Positions 12,037 to 23,600 of a DNA stretch of 64,000 nucleotides are shown here, piece after piece. A program made the position numbers and the translations under genes. How positions within the stretch are numbered: position 1 is the first letter of the stretch; each line of letters starts with the position of its first letter. The stretch covers positions 15,842,064 through 15,906,063 of the forward strand of contig JABBOT010000080.1 in assembly GCA_016165875.1 (NCBI GenBank), in the 5' to 3' direction. The notes beneath the pieces were generated by a model. The model did no database searches and was not told the DNA's origin. It saw only the letters and a program-made list of their open reading frames with translations. Source of the stretch: Acanthopleura granulata (taxonomy: Eukaryota > Mollusca > Polyplacophora > Chitonida > Chitonidae).

Positions 12037-13383
12037 AGGATGAAGTGTTCACATATTCAAAGACCTGGCATCCTTCAACTAATAACTTCCTTCAATATTT
12101 TTTAAAAAATTACTGTAATGAAATTATGGCTTAAAGTTTGTTTGAATAAGTTTATTACCAGAGCTCTTTTCAAAACAAAGGTAGTAATAGTGTCCTGCTT
12201 GTGATTTCTTATCTCCCTTACAAAAGAGTGTAAACAACGAAATCAAACAGGCTAACGTGAGCTAGTCAAGTGTTGATCAGTCGTACATCGACGATGTTAA
12301 AGCCTGTGAGAATGGATTGAGTCTTCCATTTCCAACCGAGAAAAACTGAAGACATCTATTGAGAGCAGTGAAGAAGATGAAAAGGACAGGGAGGAAACAC
12401 AGCAACGTTTGAAAGTCGTAGAATGATGTTTGTGCAGACACTTAAATGTAGACCTCTTGTAGTCAGAGAGCAAATGCGTATGCTGTAGGACGAGGCAAGC
12501 AACCTTAAGCAAGGCTGTGTCAGGTGACTAGGATTAAAAAAGTTCATGTACGTTTCATAAGTAATGAGTGAAATAAAATGAATGATACATCATCGTGTAC
12601 CTTAGAGAGAAAAAAATGAAGTGGAATATTGACAGGGTGCTGAGGTGGCATAGTGAATTAAGAAATACTGATTATTTAGTCATTGTTGCTTGTTTTACCA
12701 CAGTGAATGTGGAAGAGTTTGAAAGTTTAGAACTCAGCGACCTGGAGCTATGGTAAGCCGTGGTACCTGTAAGAGGTATCCGTCAGAACGTTAGTTTAGA
12801 CTATGTTACGCACTTTCTCTGTGCTGCTCTGGCAGCCCACAGGCGATCATGTTGGCTGTTTACGTCTCGACTCAAGGTTGAACTTTCACTCTACACAGTT
12901 TTAAATAAACTTAAAACTGTGAAAATGTCGTAAAGCTGCGTTGAAAATCACAAAAGTACCGTTAACCCAGACTTAAATGGCAGCCTATGACGTTTTGATG
13001 TATTGCCTTAGACTTACGTATTGCTGCTTATCATTGATTGGTTACCGGCTCACGCCTCCAGGATATATCAAACAGGGACGCTCCCACTCAGTTCTTAAAT
13101 AAATCTACTGATTTCGATTTGATATTGCAGAGTGTAAAAAAAAACTTAAAGAAAATATTAATTATTGTTTTTAGAGAGTACAAGTTACGCTCTTTAAGTT
13201 GCATATTTTTATTTTCTTCTCCTTTAAGTCAAGAGTATGACAGTCAGCAGCCTTAGTAGAAAAGGAAGTTTGAGGAATGATTACATGCATATGGTCCAAT
13301 TCCCAACTTTTTGACATCCTCTCGCATCTTGTACAAAATACCTTAACCCTGCCCCCTTTCTTTCCTTACATGATATGTTGAAG

Positions 13384-13478
13384 CCACCATAATGCTGGCC
13401 ACCGTCGTATAAGTGAAATATTCTTGAGAACGGGGTAAAACACTAATGAAATAAATAAATAAATAAATAAATAAATGA
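13384..13478 (+). repeat. SINE 3' fragment with long (AAAT)n tail
   Basis: CCACCATAATGCTGGCCACC, then CGTCGTATAAGTGAAATATT and CTTGAGAACGGGGTAAAACA, ending in about seven AAAT units. This is the 3' third of the common SINE, lacking the tRNA head. Confidence 0.85.
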
Positions 13479-15790
13479 TATGTACCAAGTAGGTTCACAA
13501 AATGTAGAGAACTATTACAGTGAAGGCTTGCAGCCAATACTTTTCTGTCATTTCCTAACGAATTAACTCCATGACAATGTCGAAAACAATAGACTGCAGT
13601 TTGGACCAGCTTACTGCAGATTTATCGTTGATTTAATATTTAAGCTCCCTCATGATTTGAACGTACTAAGGTCAAATGTGATCTTACCAAGGGACTGTGA
13701 AATTGGCGCCAGGTGTGACTTCTGTAGATGATTTTGACTTCACTCCAAAGCCTTTGTGAATCATCATAGCACTTTATCTCATGGATTCTCTTTCGTATAA
13801 GTGCTCCACAGAGTCTGATTGCGTTTTAAGCTCTGGTAATCCGTGACCAATCTGTTTTGGCTGACCACACAGACCACAGTGATAATGACATGTACTCGTT
13901 AACAACCATTTAATGTGTGAAGAATATTGGTAATCGGTTAAAGCTATAGCGCAGCGCTATGACCTAGAAGCTTCTCTCATTTATGTTTGGAAAGGACAAA
14001 TCTGATTGGTGCTAAGATCCGGTATCTGATCTTCCACAAGCAGAGATTGTAATGAAAAGATGGTAATATTTTTATTCATCATCATCATAGCAGAATTTTT
14101 TGAAAATATTTCACTATTATTAAGGTTCATGTTGAGGTGAATGAAACGTATAAAAAAATCGTTACATATTTTGTTTTATTGCAAAACATTATTACTGTTA
14201 TTGCAATGAATAATAAAATTGCAATTTATGGAAATAAAGAAGTAATTTGAGTTTAATTGATGTGTTAATGAGTTACATGAGTTGAAAGTTTACATTTATT
14301 GTTGTAGTCTGTATATTAGTGAATGTATTTACGTAATGCCATAAAAAAATTGTTGGTTATATTTTGGTCTCGCTTCATTGCCTGATTCTTGCTCAGTTAT
14401 TTCAATGAAAATGATCTATTCCTGTTACACACTCAGAGTGAGAAAGTAAAGAATTCTTGCCAGGAAGGAGTTAATAGCCACAATTTGCCCCTTAATAATA
14501 TTTGGTTTTTAATCACTCAGTCACATGGAATTCTTGTACAATCACAATCTTTGGCTGAAAATGTTGTGAATCCCCATGCGTCCAGTGACATCAGGGCCTT
14601 TGCTGGCAACAGACCATCAGAAGTGGTGTTGACGTTGTCGTCTTGCAATTCAGGAATAACTTGCCTCCCACCAGTATGACCTATATGCACTGAGCTCGCT
14701 GGTGAGAATCAGGAATCACGCGGGAAAGTTTGCCAGTTACTTGACAATGATCCGTGGTTTACTGAGTGCACCCATTTTCCTCCACCCTGCGCGTGTGGAA
14801 AGTTATCTAAGAAAGAAAAACACATCTTGGTACACATGCATGTGACTTCCGTGTTGTGAGATTTGTGCATGGATACTTTTGTACTTACGCGACGCCCTCG
14901 CTTACATGTACTCCATGATATCAGTCGCCAGCCGCACTGCAGATATGCTGATGAGGCCCTTTACCAATAAGGCCAGCAGCTGTGTGTCCACTTTATATAT
15001 ACCCTTTCTTTTCTCCTTTTTCTTCTTCCGTCCTGTGAAAATCACCTTCATTTTACCACGCCAGACACTTCTAGAGATATATTTCAGAACACGGACTGAT
15101 ATATAATCGGAAATGTAGTTGAATACGTAGTATCGGGCTTGCTTTTTGTGATGGGAGGAATCAGCGTTTTCCCCTTCTCAGTACAGCTTTCAACGAAGAA
15201 CTTACGTCTTCACTTATTAATAAGTACAACCACCGCCGTTGGCGCCCAGTCCACCATGTCTTGCCCCATTGGCATAGACAAACGGACAGTCTTGCCATAC
15301 TCCCCCCACCTCTCCTCTGATTAGGAATCTGAATCGCCTGACACAAATCCTACATCTACTATAACGTCACCAAACAGTAGCCTCGTTGCAACACCCGCCA
15401 GCACAAACAATAAATCAAGAGGTAAAGCAAAATCGAGCAAACCCAGTGGCCCGACTGCGACCCTGAGCCCAACTATGAACTGGTGTAATTAAAGATAAAC
15501 TCGAGTTTCGGACCCATGTGTTCATTTTTTAGACGAAATTACGTCTGTCTTTGTCCACCTATGGACTCCTACACTTTTTGCAGACGTTTTTCAAAACCAT
15601 GTACTGCACTGAATTGAAACTTACATAAATAACTACAATCTGTTCTGGTGTAGGTACTGACCCAGCTATTATTCTCATTGCCGAAAGCCAAAAGCTACAG
15701 GAATCATGTAATGCTCCCTCCCCCCTCCCCCGTCTTTTTGAAGAGCAGCATTAAAGGACTGTAGGCCTATAGGGGTAATGGTCGCCCCTA

Positions 15791-15915
15791 TTTAATTGGT
15801 GCTTTACGTAGTACTCTACAGTAATTCACTTATACGATGGTGGGCAGCATTATGGAGGGAGGAAATCGTGTAGAGCCCATGGCAAACACACGACCATCCG
15901 GAGGTTGCTGATATA
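15791..15915 (-). repeat. SINE 3' fragment, minus strand, worn
   Basis: TTTAATTGGTGCTTTACG, TTCACTTATACGATGGTGGG, CAGCATTATGGAGGGAGGAA and CGACCATCCGGAGGTTGCTG are the reverse-complement landmarks of the common SINE. It is more diverged than the 9737 and 16856 copies. Confidence 0.8.
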
Positions 15916-16855
15916 GTGCCAGATCTGTCAGTAGGTGACAGTTAAATGATTCAGAGAAAAAATCTTTATCAGTATATATAAATTAAACAAATTTTAAGTG
16001 ACTTAGCGTCATTTTGATTGTTTTCACAGTGTTAGAGATGTGATCGCTTTTGCTTTGTTTTTTTGCTGCTTTCGATCTTCACGGGCCCAACGCCTCCTTG
16101 ATACTCGGACCCCATCTTGTAAAATCATTCATTATCGAAGACTGTGTGTGTGCCATACTGAATAAATATTGCTTCACTTGCTGAACATAAAAGAATAACA
16201 GCAGTTGAACAATAGTGGGTTGGGATCAATACTTATTGCCGTTTTGCCGAATACCCAGACCTGAACTCAGATCGACAGACTGGAGCTAAGATCGGCTTTT
16301 ACTAGGCTGGCCCTACGGAGTGCCAGTGGTTATGCCAAGCGACTTAAATCATTTTTCAAGCAATCAGAACGAAGATATCATATTCTAGAATGGTACAGAT
16401 TCATACGCATGTGTGCCTGCCATAAACAATACAGCTATAAAAGTAAGTTTAGGTTTAAACTTATGTTAAACGCGTAAGAAGTCACAAGTCGGTAATAACG
16501 AAAACTGGACACTGTATAATGTATTAAATTTCGTAGTTCAAGTAATACTTCAACATATTATGTAGAACATGTCGATAGAAAATTTATGAAGCTCAGCAGG
16601 TCTTATTACATTAGTTTTATGAGGTTTATTTGGGTCATCGGAGGTGAAATGGGGTGTTCTTAACAATTAAAATGAGGTTGACAGTGTCCGACCACATGCA
16701 GCAGGAATCTATGGTCTAGTCTGTGTATAGACTACCAAGCGTCACCTAAGCATAATAACAAATGGAGAAACTACATGTTGGCCTGATATCAATGAAATTC
16801 CCTCCGGCTTCTTAGGGTAGACATTCATGTATGTACGCTGCTTAAAATGTTAAAG

Positions 16856-17109
16856 GGGCCTCTGTGGCTCAGTCGGTTAGCGTACTATGACCCAGAAGCC
16901 GCCCACCAATGAGGTCGCTGTGAGTTCAAGTCCAGCTCATGCTAGCTTCCTCTCCGGCCGTACGTGGGGAGGTGGGGAGCAACCTGCAGATGGTCGTGGG
17001 TTTCCCCCGGGCTCTGTCCGGTTTCCTCACACTATAATGCTGGCCGCCGTCGTATAGGTGAAATATTCTTGAGTGCGGCGTAAAACACCAATCAAATAAA
17101 TAAATAAAT
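16856..17109 (+). mobile_element. Full-length tRNA-derived SINE with target-site duplication
   Basis: A box TGGCTCAGTCGG and B box GAGTTCAAGTCC are intact, and the body and (AAAT)n tail match the 9737 copy. AAAATGTTAAAG flanks it at 16844-16855 and 17110-17121, a 12-bp target-site duplication. About 12 bp after the GTTAGCG of the head are missing compared with the 9737 copy. Confidence 0.92.
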
Positions 17110-17464
17110 AAAATGTTAAAGAGTTGGACTATGTGGGTTATAATAGGCATCTTTTTCAGTTAATTATAGACTGGAAAAAAAGGTTTTTCATAACTTTCTT
17201 TAATGGAGCCGATTTTGTGTTTCCTGTTTGTCATGTAGGTTCCCGTGAATGTGAAACACAGAATAGAAGTATGTTTATCACTGTGTTTACATTTCAGTGC
17301 CGATAGGCTATAGTTTTAACTTATTCAGCAGCTCAGCAACACAGATGAATGAAATTTTTTGGTCAGATGTTTTAATTTCGGTTACAGCGATCCAGTCGTT
17401 ATGCTGGAAATTTGGTATCGGAAATTTGGTAATTTAAAATCTTGTTCCATGTAACCTGGAATTC

Positions 17465-18500
17465 AGCCAGGGCGATTTCGGTCAAATCGTCCAAAAAAGT
17501 TAGTCAAATTGTCCAAGAAGTTGGTCAAATCGTCCAAGATATGGAGTTACATAATCCAATATAACTGATCAAATCGTATATGCTCATGATGGAGTCCACA
17601 TCATGATACTATCATCTGTTTTTACTAGCTGGCGTTTGGTAAAACGCGATAATTTACTTCCTATTAACTACAGGGTTAGTAAATTCTGGAGAATGTCGTT
17701 GCGACGAATATTATTTGGCAAGTTTTAAATCAAAGAAAACTATGAAAATGGCATAGATTTATATCAAACGTAGTACATTTTTATTTAGCAGCGAGTTGAC
17801 TCATTCATACAAAATAAAAAAAGTTCACAGGCGGCAACATACCAACACAGGAAAAGTAAGGAAAAGTACACTTTAATCGAACTTTTGTTTTAAGTGATTT
17901 TAGCTCAACTAATCTGGTCTCAACGAGTTATTTCTTAGATTTGAGCAGCCAGTTACAAGTGAAAACGATCATTAATATTGAGTTACGGTAACTCGTTTTG
18001 ATATACATTAAGAAAGTAAGTATGATTAATGAATACAACAACATGCGCCAATCCTGTGTGCAACAATGTTTCTTTCACAAGAGCACGTACTGAAAACAAG
18101 CCTGAGGTTGAAATTACAGGTATCGGTCAGAGTCAGTAACTGCTCTGTTGTTTTGAACATTCAAATGTGTAATTTTTGTACACATGTAAATGGACAGTAC
18201 GTATGATAAACCAAAACAAGTACCAATGCAAAGTAAACAGTTAAATGGATCACTTTACACACTAAGGTATCCACCCTAAAACCAGTAGTTGGTCAATAGC
18301 AAAAGTACTGAAGATCTACGTTGTGTATATTGTTTGGTAAACTTGGTATATAGGTAGCCTAGATATGGACATCACGTATGTTAGGTAACTTAAAGGATCC
18401 ACAAGGTAGCGATTGTCGACCTGCAGCCTTCCTTCATGGACTGCGAGTAGCATATATCTTGGACAATTTGACCAACATTCTTGGATTATTTGTCAATCAA
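17465..18500. mobile_element. Possible non-autonomous DNA element bounded by inverted repeats
   Basis: CCAAGAAGTTGGTCAAATCG at 17513 onward is mirrored by a copy ending CAATTTGACCAACATTCTTG near 18482. About 30 bp pair with few mismatches. On the left the motif is part of three tandem GGTCAAATCGTCCAA-like units of about 21 bp. The roughly 0.95 kb between has no reading frame. Element borders and target duplication are not fixed. Confidence 0.45.
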
Positions 18501-18994
18501 TTAAATAATTTTTTTTTCAGCTTGTCAACCTTCTGAGCTCTCCTTTACGCCTCTTTTTGGCCGATCCTGTTACGAGAGAGCGGAAAGTCCTTCTATTACG
18601 CGTGTCATCAGCCAGGTTTGTTTACATATGCGCATGCTCCATTACTACTGAATTATCACTCCCTCATTTAAATATTTCTGAGTTTTCATTTTCTTGTTAT
18701 TTTTAATCACTCACTTAACGTACAATGCTGGTGATGTGATTAAAGAAAAAAATCCTTACTTTTACTTCTTGAGCAATACCTTATACTCACGTAATTCTGT
18801 AATAACGAAAAATACCTACTATTTGGGTGACAATGTCCCCTTAAAGTTAGCATATAAGGTAAGTAATACTCCGAAAACAATCAGGTAACTAAATTTCTGA
18901 CAAATGTGCATAGGCCTAACTTAATCAGAACTTCGAGGATGGATATCTTTATTTTTACCCCTCCTAAAACGCCCAAATGTGCACGTGTATGGCT

Positions 18995-19045
18995 ATCTAT
19001 GGGACCAGAGCTTCCGGGGCACTTCCGGCCCCTGGACCTTCGCCT
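18995..19045 (+). repeat. Isolated CCGGGGC repeat unit
   Basis: CCAGAGCTTCCGGGGCACTT, then CGGCCCCTGGACCTTCGCCT, matches the unit that recurs four times in 31.1-31.9 kb. It is a dispersed repeat of unknown class. Confidence 0.5.
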
Positions 19046-19258
19046 GAGTGGCTGGGATCCTGCCCCTACACCCACCCGAACTTTCATTTGCTTCGTGCGC
19101 CCGTGTCATGGTGATAAATTCGGTTCTACAGCTGTAGTATATAACGACTTTCCGGTGGTATACGGGTAGATATTTGTCTTCGGCCGTTAACTTTTTTATC
19201 GATACTGCACAGCCAAATATCTACCGGAAGATTATCATATAACTAATGATATACTTCA

Positions 19259-19303
19259 TCGGTCGTAAGATGACTACGAGTGTACGTTGACGGCGTTGAG
19301 CAT
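19259..19303 (+). promoter_or_regulatory. Putative 5' UTR exon of ML copy A
   Basis: This segment ends GAGCAT|GTAAGTT. The matching place upstream of copy B (40617) ends AACAT|GTAAGTT in otherwise homologous sequence. Both genes also keep an acceptor TTGATGYTGCAG just before the ATG exon (20574 and 42200). This suggests an untranslated first exon. Its 5' end is a guess. Confidence 0.35.
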
Positions 19304-20623
19304 GTAAGTTTTTTATTGCCTCTTCTGATATATAATCTTAATATCATGAAAGAATTTAAATTTTACCGAGCTTGTCACTTGTAGAAGTGACAGCTACAAT
19401 ATATCATTCGTTTAACTTTCATTACCATCATGTGGAGCCTGGAACAGGTGGAAGCCATTTTACTCGCTTTACCTTCGACATAATACTACAGGACTGACTG
19501 AGGTAACTCGATCCTCGCTCACTCGAAAACTCGAGATATAGGCGTCATTTTGTAGCAGATTATTAACTTGTCCTATGTAGGTATATGTATATAGGCTTAT
19601 GAAAACAGGAGGCTTAAAAATAAAATTGTTGAGAAGGCTGTAGCTCGACCACAAGTCATTGTCTCAAGTTAGTCGATAATGGAGTCAACTATGTACATAG
19701 TTATGCGTAGTTCCCAGGAAAGAGAACAACATGCATGGTTGTATAACCCTGATAGTATTGGGAAACTCCACCGAAGGTAACCAATGGTAGGCGATTTATT
19801 GACTCTGGACAGTTTGGTTGGCATTTTCCTCAGGCTATAAAACCGAATACTGTCGAGGAAATAAAAAATTATTGAGTTGTTCTTGAACATTGAATTGTTT
19901 TTGAATATTGGTATTTTAAAAATAGAGTAAATACATGTATTCACCTATTTTATTGGTGTTGTACTTATAACGAGATTTGAAAAATATGATAATTGGTCTT
20001 TTCAGACAAGTGTTAATGTGATATTCATATGTATACAGTTGTGCTGTACAGATTTCACCGTAAGCCTTTTTCTGGACTCTTCGATGTATACCTGGGACAA
20101 ACCCAACATAGTCTTTGTCTGTGTAGACATTATTAAATTCAAACTGTGGCCTATACACACACTATACCTTCAGCCTAGCTGGCAGAAATTGCACAGTTTT
20201 CTAAACCACATCTTCCGTTAAGAAGACTGAATTGGCTTTAAATGTTTCAAGCAGCAGTACTTAAAAGGTGGCATTTTTATCAGATATATTGAATATATTG
20301 GAGCTGGGCCAAGATCGTCAGCAGTTGTTCATTTTGATCGACCAAGCATGATGCAATAAATTACTATTGAAGAGTGAGAATAAGACGTATGAAGCCAAGT
20401 ACATGAACTTAATTAGTGGACCATCACTTGTTTCCACTTGTCAAAGTGACAGAAATTTGTCCAGTACTTAACAGTTGATGAGCGTGATTCTTTAAGTCAA
20501 CCCATTTGAACTTGAACCATTCACTGAGGTTAGGCAAAGAGACTAAAAACATGCTGGTTACCTTGATGCTGCAGATTCTCACATTTCCAAACAGTTACAG
20601 AGATGAACTGTCTGAAGACAAAG

Positions 20624-23600
20624 ATGATCGGACTCCTGCTGGTCTCGTTAATTGCTTTCTCAGGGGGGATAAGCGAGAATTCTTTAAAGAGGGCGATACG
20701 CGATACCGGTTTCAACATAAAGCACTATGTGGTTGACCCTTCAAAAGGGTATTTCCAAAATTGTGGTAAGTTGATGTAATATAAAATTGTGGTGTGTCGG
20801 TTTATTGTAAACTTGTGGCAAAAGAGTGCAAAGTAGGCCTACATTTGTGTTAAGCTGGTGCCACATAAAATTTTGATCAGTGAAGTGCGGAAGAGTAAAA
20901 TTGCGTTAAGGTGGTGTGGTGTAAAATTGTGGCAGTCTGGTTTAATGTAAAATGTGGCAAGTTGGTGTGATTTGAAATTGTGGCATACCGGTGTAATCTG
21001 AAATGTGGCAAGTTGGTGTGATGTGAAATTGTGGTAAGGCAAATTGTATATGTACCTATGTAAATATGTTAAAACTTGTCCTCGAGAAGGGCGTGGCCAA
21101 GTGACAAGGTGTCCGACTATCAATGCGGAAGCACTGGCTCAAATTTCACTTATTCAGAAGACAACTGGTCGACCACCCGGTATGTCAGACTAATGAAAGA
21201 TTTACTGGTAGGCGCTCCAGTGGGTTGTATCATAATACGATCACTACCAGTTATCCTTTGTTGCTTCTCTGTAGGCATAGCCAAGAACTTCTCCGTTTCA
21301 TGGAGCCCGAAAGAACCGTTTCTAGGAGGATCTGTAACAGCTGTGTTTAACCTTATCATACGTAAGTGACTTACTAACGTTACCCTGCATGTAGTAGGAC
21401 AAAACATAGCGATAGTAACAACTTGATGCATGCCCAAATCAAAAATATTTTTCATAAATTAAGGATGGCATTTACTGTTCCAAACAAAAGAATATCGCAA
21501 GTGAGATAAACGTTATCTATGTCTTGAAAGATTGGGGCGACAGGAATTCTTTCGGTGGGTTATCGCACATGTTCCCGAGCTCTCTAACCGTCCAGCTAAG
21601 TCAAGTGGGATTGGTCTAAATACAGACAGAAAACAGCTCGATCGAGCTATGGTCTGCAAGATTTGAAACTGATTGGCCGAACATAAAGAATCTACCGAGG
21701 CATGACCGCCTACACAAGGCTCTTCTTTACAGGCATATTATTTCAACACTGACTGTGACTTAATCACTGTTTGTCGAAGACCTTGGTTTTGCCAAGCAGT
21801 AAACAGAAGACAGAGATGATTGGACTCCTGCTGGTGTCGTTAGTTGCTTTCTCAGGGGGGATAAGCGAGAATTCTTTAAAGAGGGCGATACGCGATACCG
21901 GTTTCAACATAAAGTACAATGTGGTTGACCCTTCAAATATTTGCTGCTTGGCAGTAATAGCGATTTTTGTCCGTCTGTCTGTCTGTATGTCTGTCCGTCT
22001 GTATTCGTGTCCGGGCTAAATCTCGAATAGTATTCCACATATGGTGTTATTTTTGATGGACACATAGATATATGTGTGATGATGTGTCGCCAGATTCGGT
22101 AACGAGATCGCCAATTCCCTTTTATATACTGTATAAATACGTATGATTTATGGTCCTGGCTTTATCTCGAATAGCTGTACACGTAAGGTTTTAATTTGTG
22201 GTGGATGTGTAGATATAGGTGTGTTGTGTCGCCACTTACATTTGTCCATTTCCGTGGTTGCCTTGGTAACCAAATCTATATCTATAACCCCTCTATATAC
22301 TGTGTAAATACACGTGACTTCGTGTCCGGGCTATATCTCACATAGTTTTCTACTTGCATCTTTAATTTGTAGCTTATGTCGTGCCCTTATGTCGTATCTT
22401 AAAAAGTACCTAATGCATTGAATTCACGCAGAGCACAATAACACGAGGGGGATATTCCATTATTGACTCAGTGTGTGCATATTAAAGATCGTAAATTGTA
22501 GAATTCCTCATTTAGTATACTATGTATTGGAATCTCTGTTAAACAAAATGTGAGGGCTAGTATCTCAAAAGGTACTACATGTATTGAACTCAGGGAGTGC
22601 ACACATGTACAGCACAATAACACGAAGGGGATATTCTATCGCTGATTCCTTGTGTGCATATTAAAGACCGTAAATACCGAATTCCTCATTTAGTGTATTA
22701 GAATCTGTGTTAAGCATGGCGGAAACCCCCAATCGTACCTTACTCAATGGTACATTTATATACGTGTAAGGTACGTGTATATTGTACAAGAAACTACAGT
22801 GGTATCTTGAAAAGTACTGCATGTATCGAGTTCAGGTTTTGCACGCATGTAGAGCACAAGAGGGGGTATTCCATCGTTGATTCTGTGTGTGGATATTAAA
22901 TACCGCACATTACCGAATTCCTAATTTGGTGTACTGTGTATTAGAATCTGTGTTAAACAAAATGTTAGGGGTGGTGTCTAAAAAAAAACCTGCATGTATT
23001 GAGTTCAGGGTTTGCACACATGTAGAGCATAATGACTCGAGGGGGATATTCCATTGTTGATTTTGTGTGTGTGCCTATTAAATACTGTAAATAACCGAAT
23101 TCCTGACTTAGTGTACTACATATTAAAATCAGTGTTAAACAAAATATTACAGGTGGTGTCTCAAAAAATACTACATGTTTTGAGCTCGGGGTTTGCACAC
23201 AATTAGAGCACAATAACACACGGGTGTGTTTCATCAGTCACACCCTACGTTCATATTAATTACCGTAAATCACAAATTTCACCCTCAGATGCCAAGTAAC
23301 AGGGAAAAAAAGGTATCTAAAAAAAACTACTGTATGTATGCACTTTCACAAGTACATTTACATCAATTCTAATTATCTCATCAACATTTATTCTTTACTC
23401 TTTCGTCATATATCCCCTTCAGGCGAGCTCTAACTAAGTTGGTGGATACATAGATACAGATGTGTTGATGTGTCGCGATTCACATTTGTTACTGTGGTTA
23501 CCATGGTAACCCGATCATTATTTCCCCTCTATATACTGTATAAATACATTCAATTTTGATTCTTGGTGGATACTTAGATATAGATGAGGCGATGTATCGC

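Larger units (their letters stand above)
12060..19250. other. Gene-poor intergenic region
   Basis: No gene was recognised on either strand. The longest open frames (about 96 codons) have no motif. An open Ser/Thr/Pro-rich stretch at 15328-15491 follows an acceptor-like CCTCTGATTAG but has no partner exon. Besides the SINEs, a repeat near 14660-14790 (TCCGTGGTTTACTGAGTGCA, TTTTCCTCCACCC) resembles sequence near 28020-28130. Confidence 0.5.

Noticed and set aside
14389..14679. 96-codon open frame
   Set aside because: No motif, no splice partners, and it overlaps sequence resembling a dispersed repeat near its end.
15328..15491. Ser/Thr/Pro-rich open stretch after an acceptor-like CCTCTGATTAG, ending in a stop
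   Set aside because: It could be a terminal exon, but no upstream partner exon, domain or poly(A) context could be identified. Too weak to call.
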